From Pontiellaceae bacterium B12219 (GTDB lineage Bacteria; Verrucomicrobiota; Kiritimatiellia; Kiritimatiellales; Pontiellaceae), in NCBI GenBank assembly GCA_029432795.1, contig JARNMJ010000014.1:23264-87263 (forward strand): a stretch of DNA of 64,000 nucleotides. The letters run 5' to 3'. The position numbers and the translations under genes were made by a program. Positions 41,680 to 50,969 of this stretch are shown here, piece by piece (within the stretch, counting starts at the first letter, position 1; each line of letters begins with the position of its first letter). Under the pieces are notes generated by a model. It searched no databases. It was not told where the DNA came from and was given only the letters and a program-made list of their open reading frames with translations.

Positions 41680-43463
41680 TCAATAAACTGTCGGTTATAG
41701 AGCGTGGTGTAGAGGTCGTTGGATTCATAGAGCGCGGAGTGACTGCCCATACCGTGCACCACACCATCCTTCATCACAACAATCGTATCGGCCATTTTGA
41801 TGGTGGCAAACCGATGCGCAATCATGAACACGGTCTTATCTTTCACCAGCTCTTCCAAAGCAATCTGAATTTTCTTTTCGCTTTCAGAATCGAGCGCCGA
41901 AGTGGCTTCATCGAGAATAAGAATCGGCGACTGTTTCAGGAATGCCCGCGCGATGGCAATGCGTTGCTTCTGGCCACCTGATAAGCGTGCACCGCGCTCA
42001 CCGACCACTGTTCGATAGCCATCGTCCATTTCCAGAATAAAATCATGTGCAAAGGCCTGACGTGCGGCTTCATACACCGCCTCATCTGAAGCCCCCGGAC
42101 ATCCCACACGAATATTATCCATAATACTTTCATTAAACAGGAAGGTATCCTGAGACACCACAGACACCGCATTACGCAGCTCTTCCTTTGCAATGGATTT
42201 GACGTCCTTTCCATCCACCATCACAGCGCCCTTCTGGACGTCGTAAAAGCGTGGAATTAAATCTGCAATGGTGGTTTTACCCGCCCCGCTCGGCCCCACC
42301 AAAGCCACGATGGTTCCCGGACTGAAAGAAAGATTCACATCCTTCAGAACCCAGTCGTCCAAATAGCGGAATGATACGGCCTGAAAATCAACCCGGCCCT
42401 CAATCTGGCCCAATGCGACAGGGTGTTCAGGTTCCGGCACGGTATTATCGGCATACAGCACATCTTCAATACGCTCAAGCGCCGCTTCGCCACGCTTTAA
42501 CAACATATGCAATTCACCGAATTTTTTCACCGGATCATAGGCCATGTATAACGCAGCCAGCATTGAGGCCGCAGCCGCCTCGATATTCTTCTGAAGCATA
42601 TATATGACAGCAAAAGAAACGCAGACCACACCAATCACCTCAACGGTTGGCCGGATAATATTATTATATTTAACCACCTTCATCGATAAAGCACAGAAAT
42701 GGTCCAGTGCCGCCTCAAAGCGCTTTACCTCTCTTTTTTGCAAATTGAATGCACGAATTTCTCTTACCGCATTCAGGTTTTCAGAAACCAGTCTGGAAAC
42801 ATCCCCCCCCTTTGCCTGCACCAGTTTTGCCTTTTTCAGAATTCGTTTTCCAAAAATCTGCAACGGCAGAATAATCACAGGAACCGTAGCGGCAAAAAGC
42901 ATTAAAAACCAAGCGTCCTGCTCTTTAACGGCAAGGAAAACAAGGGCTGAAATTGCTCCGATCATGGTAATCGGCTGCTTCACCAAATCGTTGGCCACCC
43001 GCGTTAACACCTGCTGCAATGCAGCTGTATCTCCGGTCACACGGGCCATCAGGTCGCCAATCGTATTTTTATGATAAAACGAAAGCGGGAGTTCCTGCAA
43101 ACGGCCCAAAACGCGTGCCTGCAATTGAATCAGCACCCGCATGCCGCAAAATGAAATCAGATAGGTATTAATAAAACCAAAGACGGCCCGGAAAATCATG
43201 GCAATGGGAAAAACTGCAATATAGGCCGCCATAATCCAGATGCTCGGCCGCGGATCTTCAAACAGGACCGGGATCACTTTATACAGCAGAAAAGGCAATC
43301 CGAAACCACTGGCGGCACCATAGAGCACTCCGGCTAAAATACCCCACCCAAACTGAACCTTAACCGGGTCTAATAAGCTAAAATAGGGTTTATAACGTTT
43401 AAACCCTTTTTCTGTTTTTTTGGAGTCAGCATTCATAGGGGCCTGTTGTAGCATTGCGAACAA
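41676..43463 (-). CDS. ABC exporter, MsbA/lipid-flippase-like half transporter
   Basis: 595 aa with an N-terminal membrane domain (six helices, ~30-330) and a C-terminal ATPase (~355-595). Walker A is VGPSGAGKTTIADLIPRFY, with Q-loop SVVSQDTFLFNESIMDNIRVG, signature RLSGGQKQRIAIARAF and Walker B ILILDEATSALDS, with an H-loop IAHRFATI. It likely flips lipid A-core or a glycan lipid. In-frame starts at 43463, 43454 and 43436 are possible; residue 10 (MNADSKK) may be the true start. Confidence 0.93.
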   Translation of the reverse strand: MFAMLQQAPMNADSKKTEKGFKRYKPYFSLLDPVKVQFGWGILAGVLYGAASGFGLPFLLYKVIPVLFEDPRPSIWIMAAYIAVFPIAMIFRAVFGFINTYLISFCGMRVLIQLQARVLGRLQELPLSFYHKNTIGDLMARVTGDTAALQQVLTRVANDLVKQPITMIGAISALVFLAVKEQDAWFLMLFAATVPVIILPLQIFGKRILKKAKLVQAKGGDVSRLVSENLNAVREIRAFNLQKREVKRFEAALDHFCALSMKVVKYNNIIRPTVEVIGVVCVSFAVIYMLQKNIEAAAASMLAALYMAYDPVKKFGELHMLLKRGEAALERIEDVLYADNTVPEPEHPVALGQIEGRVDFQAVSFRYLDDWVLKDVNLSFSPGTIVALVGPSGAGKTTIADLIPRFYDVQKGAVMVDGKDVKSIAKEELRNAVSVVSQDTFLFNESIMDNIRVGCPGASDEAVYEAARQAFAHDFILEMDDGYRTVVGERGARLSGGQKQRIAIARAFLKQSPILILDEATSALDSESEKKIQIALEELVKDKTVFMIAHRFATIKMADTIVVMKDGVVHGMGSHSALYESNDLYTTLYNRQFID

Positions 43464-43536
43464 TTTGTACCAAATTCATTCGATGGTTTAATAAAAGACA
43501 AAATACGCAGGTGATGCGAAAAACGAACGTTGTGAA

Positions 43537-44298
43537 TTATTTACAGCTCAGCACCCGCAGTTTCATATATTTCAGCCACACCTCAAACGAGGTTAAATAC
43601 GCGACAACCAACCCCTGCCAGCCATCGAGAATCCCCCGCTTAAAGAAATAACCACGCATAAATTTCCACACGGGACGAAATAACAAATCGGATAAATGAG
43701 CGCGTTTCCCCATCTTAAATTTCTCTTCCGCTGAAATGGTTGAAAAGCGGTTGATCGTGTTCACGTGGTGCGCCAGATCATCGTAGGTATAATGATAGAT
43801 CGGTTGCAACAGACGTTTTACTGTTCCGCGAACTTCAACATAGTCATGCGGATCGATGCCGACGATTTCGCCGGCCTCTTTCCGGTAAAGGCGCAACTTC
43901 CGGTCCGGATACCAATCGCCGTGTTTAATCCAACGCCCCAGATAATAAACCATCCGCGGCATTTCAAACCCATCGACCCCTTCGGAATTTTCCAATGCCT
44001 GGAAGATTTCAGTCTGCAGGTCCGGCGAAATTTCCTCATCACAATCCAGCATCAGCGACCATTCACACGTGCCCTGCTGACGGGCAAATTCCTTCTGAGC
44101 ACGAAAACCCGGCCATTCCCGCTGAATGACGTTATCGGAGTATTCCCGGGCAATCTCTACCGTCCGGTCTGTGCTGAAACTGTCGACAACAACAATTTCC
44201 TTACACCACCTCACACTTTCCAAACACCGTCGAATATTCGACTCCTCATTAAAGGAGACAATGCAGGCGGTTACATTCAGCTTTTTCTGCTCGTTCAA
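43537..44298 (-). CDS. LPS-core-type glycosyltransferase family 2 (WaaE-like)
   Basis: 253 aa. CIVSFNEESNIRRCLESVRWCKEIVVVDSFSTDRTVEIA, WSLMLDCDEEISPDL (DXD), and the WaaE-type GDWYPDRKLRLYRKEAG and VRGTVKRLLQPIYHYTY blocks. Family members add glucose or similar to the LPS inner core. It contains the only exact dispersed palindrome in the glycan island (43990, FQALE). Confidence 0.87.
   Translation of the reverse strand: MNEQKKLNVTACIVSFNEESNIRRCLESVRWCKEIVVVDSFSTDRTVEIAREYSDNVIQREWPGFRAQKEFARQQGTCEWSLMLDCDEEISPDLQTEIFQALENSEGVDGFEMPRMVYYLGRWIKHGDWYPDRKLRLYRKEAGEIVGIDPHDYVEVRGTVKRLLQPIYHYTYDDLAHHVNTINRFSTISAEEKFKMGKRAHLSDLLFRPVWKFMRGYFFKRGILDGWQGLVVAYLTSFEVWLKYMKLRVLSCK
43990..44004. repeat. 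P15 palindrome, exact copy
   Basis: TTCCA-ATGCC-TGGAA; encodes FQALE on the minus strand. It is the lone exact copy between 35.9 and 50.1 kb. Confidence 0.9.
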
Positions 44299-44313
44299 TA
44301 CCGTATCTCTTTT

Positions 44314-45267
44314 TTACAGTTGCTCACTTAATTCCTGATATTTTCTGGCAACCAGCAACCCAATAAGTTCTTCCTGCCGTTGATCCGTAAACTGCTCATA
44401 GTAGCGATTAAAATTCCGGATAACAGCCTTGGCCGCGTCCGGATTATCCGAATAGAAATGAAGCTTTTCATCCAGATCAGCATAGTCATCCCGCAGCTCA
44501 ACAAAATGTTCGCCCCCCTTCAGGCGGCCTTCCATAAACCAGGTTTCCATTTTCGGTTTTGTCATGAAACAAAGCGAATTGGACTGTGCAATCCATTTCA
44601 GATTGGTTGCAACATCATTTCCCTCAATCGAAAGAATAAACTTATATTGAAGCTGTTCCTGAACCGTCATTTTCGGCTTAACCCAGCTTTCCGCGCCCTT
44701 CTCCGGTTTATTCACCTGCCCGACATCACACAGCGGATGGTTCCAATAGGTTGAAAGAAACGCCTTGCGATGCGCCTGCCACCCCGCTCCGCGCCAAACC
44801 ACCATATCCTTTTTATCTTCGTAACGGAGTGTGTCCCGAATCGGCATAAAGTGACGGACCGAATTCAGTTTCAGCAGAATATTATTGCGATTGTCCGCCG
44901 AGATCGGACGGCTCTTAACCAGAGTAGGTTGCGGACAAACCGAAGAAACATCCCCGAATTCAATATCAGCCCGGAAGGACTTCGGCAGATACCGCATCAG
45001 ATGACGGTAATCAAAATAATAGGCTGACTTCGTGGAACCGGAAAGTTCACTCAATGAGACCGCCTTGTCGCTCAAACTGAACGGAACATTCAGCTTGTTG
45101 TAATAATTAACCCGGTCATACACCTGCTGCTCATCATACGCCCCGATCTGTTTAAGTTTTTTATCCAAACGGCTTCGGAACCAGCCATCAGGCACAAAAA
45201 GACGCTGGACTGCGGCAACCGTATAAAAGTGGACCTTATTCGTCCGTTGAACTGTTAATATGCCCAC
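44314..45267 (-). CDS. Glycosyltransferase family 90 (LpsA/CAP10-like)
   Basis: 317 aa. The GT90 core VVWRGAGWQAHRKAFL, a central LLKLNSVRHF region, QYKFILSIEGNDVATNLKWIAQSNSLCFMTKPKMETWFME in outline, and the C-terminal PDAAKAVIRNFNRYYEQFTD. Bacterial members transfer hexose or xylose to LPS cores. It ends 15 bp upstream of the WaaE-like gene on the same strand. Confidence 0.88.
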   Translation of the reverse strand: MGILTVQRTNKVHFYTVAAVQRLFVPDGWFRSRLDKKLKQIGAYDEQQVYDRVNYYNKLNVPFSLSDKAVSLSELSGSTKSAYYFDYRHLMRYLPKSFRADIEFGDVSSVCPQPTLVKSRPISADNRNNILLKLNSVRHFMPIRDTLRYEDKKDMVVWRGAGWQAHRKAFLSTYWNHPLCDVGQVNKPEKGAESWVKPKMTVQEQLQYKFILSIEGNDVATNLKWIAQSNSLCFMTKPKMETWFMEGRLKGGEHFVELRDDYADLDEKLHFYSDNPDAAKAVIRNFNRYYEQFTDQRQEELIGLLVARKYQELSEQL

Positions 45268-45402
45268 GTTTAAAGTACTCGATTTATGATCATTCTATGC
45301 AGAAGGAACCCTATTTTCCTGAAAATAAAAGAGGATTATTTCTCTTCTCCGTGTAAAACAACAGAAAAAACCGACCAGACAACATTGATAGAATAAAAAA
45401 CG

Positions 45403-46335
45403 ATGCGCGGAATCAAAAACTACACGCCCAAAGAATGGCTGCTCCTAAGTCCGCCGATATGGTACTTCAAGGCACTCAGGAATAAATTTATCAGCCGCAG
45501 GTTCACCGCCACACGCCCCGAAGAACTCCAACTGTTCCTGCAGAAACACGCGCACCTTAAAGGAAAAAACATCGCCGTTGTTGTGGCCTTCAACTCTCCA
45601 TGGATCATCCGAAACCTCCTTCCGGCCATGAAACGGTTCCTTCGCGATGCCGAAGTCATCGTTTTCGACAACTCCAACAAAACGGAACTGCGCGAAGAAA
45701 TTGAAACAACCTGCAAAGCGGAAAACATTTCCTATTTTTCCCTGCCCTCAAATCCCGAAAAACATCCCTGCCGCTCCCACGGCATCTCCCTCAACTGGAT
45801 TTACAACAATGTTCTGAAGCCGCTCGAGCCGAATATATTTGCATGCATTGATCACGACCTGATCCCCTTTCGTGAAGTCCGGCTGGCCGACCTGCTTGGC
45901 AATCAAATGGTCTATGGACTGCAGAAAACCTCCCCATGGTTCTGGTTCCTGTGGGCAGGGTACTGCATGTTCAGCTTCTCCGAATTGAAAAATAAAAAAG
46001 TCGATTTCAATAACGACCGTCCCAGTCTTCTGGATACCGGCGGACAGAACTCGCACTCCATCTACCGCTACCTCGATACCAGCACAATGCGGTTTGCCTG
46101 CACCACGACATGTACACTCCGCCACCCCGATGGCATCCAAACCATGGACGCCGAGATTTTAGACAATGCCTGGTTCCATCTGGGAGGAGTAGGCCAGACC
46201 TGTGGCCGAAAGGATTACTTTTCAGATCGGGCAAAATTTTACGCCGACCTTTTTAACGAAGTCCAACAAGGGAAAAACTTAATCGACTTCATCGATATCG
46301 AGGTTCAGCAGCAACAGGGAAAATCTATTCCTTAA
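45403..46335 (+). CDS. Putative glycosyltransferase of the glycan island
   Basis: 310 aa. IAVVVAFNSPWIIRNLLPAM, AEVIVFDNSN and IFACIDHDLIPFREV (DHD in a DXD position) suggest a GT-A fold. The rest is not recognised. It overlaps the convergent fucosyltransferase-like gene by 4 bp. Activity is inferred from fold features and neighbours. Confidence 0.6.
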   Translation: MRGIKNYTPKEWLLLSPPIWYFKALRNKFISRRFTATRPEELQLFLQKHAHLKGKNIAVVVAFNSPWIIRNLLPAMKRFLRDAEVIVFDNSNKTELREEIETTCKAENISYFSLPSNPEKHPCRSHGISLNWIYNNVLKPLEPNIFACIDHDLIPFREVRLADLLGNQMVYGLQKTSPWFWFLWAGYCMFSFSELKNKKVDFNNDRPSLLDTGGQNSHSIYRYLDTSTMRFACTTTCTLRHPDGIQTMDAEILDNAWFHLGGVGQTCGRKDYFSDRAKFYADLFNEVQQGKNLIDFIDIEVQQQQGKSIP

Positions 46336-47300
46336 CCGTCTAATAAATTCAGGCCGGCAATACTGAACTCCGCAGGCGTGATGGCGCCCTGCCCCTTCTC
46401 AAGGTGAAACAACGGAACCTTACCGTAAAATGAGGCCCACTGGCTGAAGGTGCTTAGCGGCCCTATAATGTAGTCGCATCGCGACAAACTATACAGGTCA
46501 GACACCGGATGCCCGGGACCGTTTGCATAAGTCAATCCATCAAACAGCCGTTCATCCTGCTGTTCATTGCTGCACACCAGAAAACCGACTTTTTTACCGG
46601 GGAACTGCTCAGCAAACGCCCGCATCAGTTTCGCATATTCCTGCGTCGTCAAATAAAAGCGGCCACCTCTCCACTGCGCATAATCGCCCTGGCGAATATG
46701 GATGCCCACCAATACCTCGGCTTCACCCTGCAACGCTTCCACAACATTTTCGACGGCCTCGCAATGCCGGGCAGCCGGACGGAAATAATCCCGGATAGAA
46801 TCCTGGTGTTTAGCCACCAGACTGGGGCAGCGGCACTTCCAGTTATGCACAAAAATCGTACAAAATGAGCCGAGTCTTCCAACCATTTCCGGAGTATCCA
46901 ACCGCTGCTCCACATCGGTTTCCTCCAGAGTGGTCCCATCAAAAAAACCGGGATGTCGACTCATCAGGCGGACCGCACGATAATAGAGTCTCAGGCCGAT
47001 CATCGCATCGCCGATCAAAGAAATCCGGCTCAACCAAGGCCGTTTGGCCGGCGGAGGATACTGGCAGTGAAAATCGCGGCGGGTTGCTTCAAAATCTTTG
47101 CAGTAGGAATGAAACGTGTAGTTGCGCAGCCGCAGTCCATATTCCTCCGCATATGCAATAATATTGGCAAATATTACCAGCCGGTTAGCGAGTCGTCCGC
47201 ACCTTTTCGAGATGTAAATCGTTCTCTGCTTAGAAGTGTTTTTTGATTTGGGCATAAAAATCTTCTCAGTAATTCCATGCACGGCACGCAAGAACCGCAC
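46332..47300 (-). CDS. GT11-like (alpha-1,2-fucosyltransferase-like) glycosyltransferase
   Basis: 322 aa; ATG 47255 (MPKSKN) may be the real start. The N-terminal ISKRCGRLANRLVIFANIIAYAEEYG parallels the GGLGNQ motif of GT11. VGIHIRQGDYAQWRGGRFYL matches the HxRrGDY donor-binding motif, and YIIGPLSTFSQWASFYGKVPLFHL the SxFSWW region. Fucose transfer is inferred; the first motif is divergent. Confidence 0.75.
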   Translation of the reverse strand: MRFLRAVHGITEKIFMPKSKNTSKQRTIYISKRCGRLANRLVIFANIIAYAEEYGLRLRNYTFHSYCKDFEATRRDFHCQYPPPAKRPWLSRISLIGDAMIGLRLYYRAVRLMSRHPGFFDGTTLEETDVEQRLDTPEMVGRLGSFCTIFVHNWKCRCPSLVAKHQDSIRDYFRPAARHCEAVENVVEALQGEAEVLVGIHIRQGDYAQWRGGRFYLTTQEYAKLMRAFAEQFPGKKVGFLVCSNEQQDERLFDGLTYANGPGHPVSDLYSLSRCDYIIGPLSTFSQWASFYGKVPLFHLEKGQGAITPAEFSIAGLNLLDG

Positions 47301-47487
47301 ACAGAATTTCGCTCAAAACTACAGCGAAACTTAATATTTTCAATCACATTCCCTTTTCATATAAAAAAGCGGATCAACCGATTGCGAGAACCTTCGCGGC
47401 AAATGAAGGTTCCGGCCAAGAAATGACTTCCGTTCTGCGAAAGATGCCGTCATCCTCCGGGAAAATATATTCAGGAAACACACACAA

Positions 47488-48189
47488 ATGAAGATCTCCA
47501 TCAACCTATTATGCATCCTTATGACCGGGTTCATCAGCTTGCAGTGCACCGCTCAGTATGTTCAGGCCGAGAGTCCGAATATCCTTCCCAAAGGGCTCAT
47601 GCTGAATCTTGATTTTGAGGACGCAGCAAACGGCCTGATTCCCAGCAAATCCCTTTTCCCGCTGTTTGTACCTCAACAAGGCCTCACCGTTTCCCGGATC
47701 AATCATCGCAACCTGCTTGAACTGCGGTTCGGACAGGGACTCAGCATTCCGCACAGTTCACTGCTCGACCCGGCCGGAGATGAATGGATTATATCCATCC
47801 GCATTTTTGCGCTGACGGATGGATTGATCATCTCGCAGGGCAACAGCACCCACGGCTTCGTGATCTACATGAAAGACGGACAGATTATGGCCAAGGTCCG
47901 CACAGCACACACCACCTTCACCCTCGAAGAATCTGCACGACGCGGAATAACAAAATACAAAAACCGCTGGTGCACCATTGAACTCAGGATCGAGCCCGAC
48001 CGCGCTTTGCTCAGCCTCAATCGCGAGCGGGTCGCTCAGGTCAGCGGCGAACCCGCCCTCAGCGGCGAAGATTTACGCATTCATCTTGGAAATCACAACG
48101 AACTGCCCGCCATACTTTCAAACTTCCCGGGTCTGGAAACCACCGGTTTCACCGGTGCCATTGGCTCGCTAAAGATTCATCGGCAATAA
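47488..48189 (+). CDS. Secreted LamG-like (concanavalin-fold) protein
   Basis: 233 aa. A signal peptide (ISINLLCILMTGFISLQCTAQ) is followed by a beta-sandwich pattern: GLMLNLDFEDAANG, GDEWIISIRIF, HGFVIYMKDGQIMAKV, KNRWCTIELRIEPDRALLSLN and FTGAIGSLKIHR. This layout is typical of LamG/Laminin-G-3 domains. The substrate is unknown. A one-mismatch palindrome copy (48124) encodes FPGLE. Confidence 0.7.
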   Translation: MKISINLLCILMTGFISLQCTAQYVQAESPNILPKGLMLNLDFEDAANGLIPSKSLFPLFVPQQGLTVSRINHRNLLELRFGQGLSIPHSSLLDPAGDEWIISIRIFALTDGLIISQGNSTHGFVIYMKDGQIMAKVRTAHTTFTLEESARRGITKYKNRWCTIELRIEPDRALLSLNRERVAQVSGEPALSGEDLRIHLGNHNELPAILSNFPGLETTGFTGAIGSLKIHRQ

Positions 48190-48238
48190 AAAAACAGTCC
48201 TTTGAGCTTTGTGCCTAGTCCTTTGAACGGGCAACCGA

Positions 48239-48345
48239 GCACCACGGACTAGGCACCACGGACTAGGCACCACGGACTAGGCACCACGGACTAGGCACCA
48301 CGGACTAGGCACCACGGACTAAGCACCACGGACTAAGCACCACAG
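48239..48345 (+). repeat. Tandem array of a 14-bp unit
   Basis: About 7.5 copies of GCACCACGGACTAG(G/A), period 14 bp, with nearly no divergence (two late G-to-A changes). An inverted partial copy GTGCCTAGTCC lies at 48211-48221 and the direct pair AGTCCTTTGA at 48196 and 48217. It fills the space between the LamG gene and the M42 gene. A related single copy is at 34153. Confidence 0.93.
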
Positions 48346-48352
48346 CCCTTCT

Positions 48353-49412
48353 CTAAAACGGAACAAAGTTCGTTTCGGGCGTAATTTTTTCCACCGTTTT
48401 GGCAATCAGTTTTGAGCAGGCTTCCAGATCCTGCAGACTGATCAGCTCGCACGGGCTGTGCATATAACGCAGCGGAATACCGATCAGCGCCGTCGAAACC
48501 CCCGAGCGGTTTATCTGAATAGCATTCGCATCGGTACCGGTTCCTCCGGGAGTGGCATTGATCTGAATCGGAATATTTTCTTCCTTCGCGGTTTCAACCA
48601 ACAACGTAAACAGCTTGGCATTAATATTCGGCCCGCGCGTCAACACCGGCCCTTTTCCAAGCTCGATCCGGCTTTTACGCTTCGTGCCTTCCGTCATATT
48701 CGGATGATCCGTCGCAAAGGTCACATCCACTGCAATTCCAATGTCTGGATTAATGCCAAAGGCCGCAGTCCGCGCACCGCGCAGGCCGATCTCTTCCTGC
48801 ACCGTGGCCACCGCATGAACCTCTGCATTCGGATTTTCCTTCGCCAAAAGGCGCGCCGCTTCCAGCACCACAAAGGCACCCGCACGGTCATCAAACGCCC
48901 GCCCGATTGCAATCCCGTTTGCCATCTCCTCAAACCCGTACGCAATCACCGCCGGATCGCCGATCTCGACCATCGCTTCAGCATCGGCCTTATCTTTGGC
49001 TCCGATATCAATAAACAGATCTTTAAGTTCAACCAGCTGTTTGCGCTGTTCGGGGCTCTGCATATGAATCGCCATTTTTCCGATCACACCGCGTAACACC
49101 CCGTTCTTTGTGAGAATCTGAACGCGCTGTCCCTGCGCAATCTGCGGATCCCATCGGCTGGAACCAGAGAAAACCTTCGTCATCAATATGCGAAATCAGA
49201 AAACTGATTTCATCATAATGCCCCGCCAGCATCACCACCGGCGATCCGCCCGGATTCACAATCGCATGCGAATTTCCATGCGTATCGGTCCAGACCCTGG
49301 AAGCAAAAGGTTCCGCCTCCGCCTTCCAGACTTTGGCCACCGGAGCTTCATATCCGGACGGGCTCATGTTGTTGATTAAATCGGCGAGAAACTGTTTCGA
49401 TTGATCGGTCAT
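48353..49412 (-). pseudogene. M42-family aminopeptidase with a frameshift
   Basis: The N-terminal part (from ATG 49412: DQSKQFLADLINNMSPSGYE, VVMLAGHYDEISFLISHIDDEGFLWFQPMG) and the C-terminal part (RWDPQIAQGQRVQILTKNG, AFDDRAGAFVVLEAARLL, TVQEEIGLRGARTAAFG, AVDVTFATDHP, RYMHSPCELIS) are both intact. They lie in different frames that switch near 49150. Family members read ...PIGGWDPQ... here, so an 8-bp deletion is likely (a GATGGG direct repeat would explain it). Without the shift the gene would encode a ~350-aa metallopeptidase. It could be a recent pseudogene or a sequencing error. Confidence 0.85.
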
Positions 49413-49496
49413 TGGAACTCCTGTTGTTGTATGTCTTATTCCTAATCAAGTTTCCGGGTTGTATCAATACGCAATACACAGTAGGTATTATGACCT

Positions 49497-50969
49497 ATGG
49501 AAAATTTAAGCATAATCATCACTTTCGTGGCCTACCTGCTTTTCATGCTGGGCGTCGGCACCCATTTCTACAAAAAAAACGAGTCGCTCTCCGACTATCT
49601 GATCGGCGATCGCCAGCTCAACAAATGGGTCACCTCCATGAGTGCCCAGGCCTCCGATATGAGCGGCTGGCTGCTGCTCGGTTTGCCGGGCTACGCCTAC
49701 CTCCAGGGGTTGGAAGCCGTCTGGATTGCCCTCGGGTTGGGACTCGGTACCTACCTCAACTGGAAATTTGTGGCCGAAAAACTGCGGCGCTTCACCGAAG
49801 CCGCCGGCAATGCCATCACCCTGCCCGACTACTTTGCCAATCGTTTCAACGACCACAACAAATCGCTTCGCGTTCTGTCCGCCCTGTTTATTCTCGTCTT
49901 TTTTCTGATCTACACCGCCTCCGGTTTTGTGGCCGGGGCCAAGCTCTTTGAATCCGTCTTCGGGCTGCCCTATCACAGCGCACTTCTGATCGGCGTGGTT
50001 GTCATCATTTCCTATACCGCCCTCGGCGGATTCCTTGCTGTCAGCTGGACCGACTTCTTTCAGGGCATCATTATGTTTTTCGCCATCATCACCGTTCCAA
50101 TGCTTGGAATTTATGCGGTCGGCGGATTTGAAGAAACGTCCAATGCCTGGAAAGCCGTCAGCCCCGGATATATGGATCTCTTCTCGAACGGCAGTGGAGA
50201 GCCACTGAAACTCATGAGTATTATTTCGCTGATGGCCTGGGGGCTCGGCTATTTCGGGCAACCGCATATTCTGACCCGTTTCATGGCCATCTGCTCACCG
50301 GACGAAATTAAACCCGCACGTAAAATTGCCATGATCTGGGTCATCGTCAGCCTGACCTGCGCGGTAATTGTCGGACTCGTGGGACGCATCTTTCTGCCCG
50401 AAACGCTGCCCGATGCGGATTCGGAAAAGGTGTTTATGATTCTGGTTGATCAACTGACGCATCCCATCATTGGCGGCATCCTGCTGGCGGCCGTGCTGGC
50501 GGCCATCATGAGCACCGCCGATTCGCAGTTGCTGGTTACCTCCTCCGCGCTTACCGAAGATCTCTATCGGGTCGTCATCCGCCCGCAGGCTTCAGATAAA
50601 GAACTGGTATGGGTCAGCCGGGGAACGGTGATCGGTGTTGCAGCACTCGCCTGCGCTATCGCATTCAAACCCGACCGCAGCGTGCTCGGGCTCGTATCCT
50701 ATGCCTGGGCGGGCTTTGGGGCCACTTTCGGCCCGCTCGTTCTGTTTTCCATCTATTGGAAGCGAATGACCCGCAACGGGGCACTCGCCGGAATTATCGG
50801 AGGCGGGCTCACCGTTCTGATCTGGAAACAACTGAACGGCGGAATTTTTGATCTCTACGAAATCGTGCCCGGATTTCTCGCTTCAGCAGTTCTGATTATC
50901 CTGTTCAGCCTGATCGGTCAAAAACCGGCCCGTGAAGCCGATGCACTTTTCGCCCGTACGGCTAAGTAG
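49497..50969 (+). CDS. putP: Sodium/proline symporter
   Basis: 490 aa with about 13 helices. PutP signatures are SDYLIGDRQLNKWVTSMSAQASDMSGWLLLGLPGYAY in outline, TASGFVAGAKLFESVFGLPY, YTALGGFLAVSWTDFFQGIIMF, GYFGQPHILTRFMAI and AAVLAAIMSTADSQLLVTSSAL. Closer to PutP than the symporter beside ectC. It imports proline with Na and may serve osmoprotection. It holds two exact and two near palindromes, including 50095 and 50138 (43 bp apart). Confidence 0.93.
   Translation: MENLSIIITFVAYLLFMLGVGTHFYKKNESLSDYLIGDRQLNKWVTSMSAQASDMSGWLLLGLPGYAYLQGLEAVWIALGLGLGTYLNWKFVAEKLRRFTEAAGNAITLPDYFANRFNDHNKSLRVLSALFILVFFLIYTASGFVAGAKLFESVFGLPYHSALLIGVVVIISYTALGGFLAVSWTDFFQGIIMFFAIITVPMLGIYAVGGFEETSNAWKAVSPGYMDLFSNGSGEPLKLMSIISLMAWGLGYFGQPHILTRFMAICSPDEIKPARKIAMIWVIVSLTCAVIVGLVGRIFLPETLPDADSEKVFMILVDQLTHPIIGGILLAAVLAAIMSTADSQLLVTSSALTEDLYRVVIRPQASDKELVWVSRGTVIGVAALACAIAFKPDRSVLGLVSYAWAGFGATFGPLVLFSIYWKRMTRNGALAGIIGGGLTVLIWKQLNGGIFDLYEIVPGFLASAVLIILFSLIGQKPAREADALFARTAK
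50095..50109. repeat. P15 palindrome, exact copy
   Basis: TTCCA-ATGCT-TGGAA in putP (reading V-P-M-L-G-I). A one-mismatch copy begins 43 bp further on. Confidence 0.88.
50747..50761. repeat. P15 palindrome, exact copy
   Basis: TTCCA-TCTAT-TGGAA in putP (reading F-S-I-Y-W-K). The spacer starts with T, so it may be a chance match. Confidence 0.6.

Noticed and set aside
37439..47300. Capsule or O-antigen cluster with Wzx/Wzy
   Set aside because: No polymerase, flippase or chain-length gene is visible; the genes fit LPS-core-type or other surface glycan assembly, so I kept the general term glycan island.
48239..48345. CRISPR-like array
   Set aside because: The period is 14 bp with no spacers; it is a simple tandem repeat.
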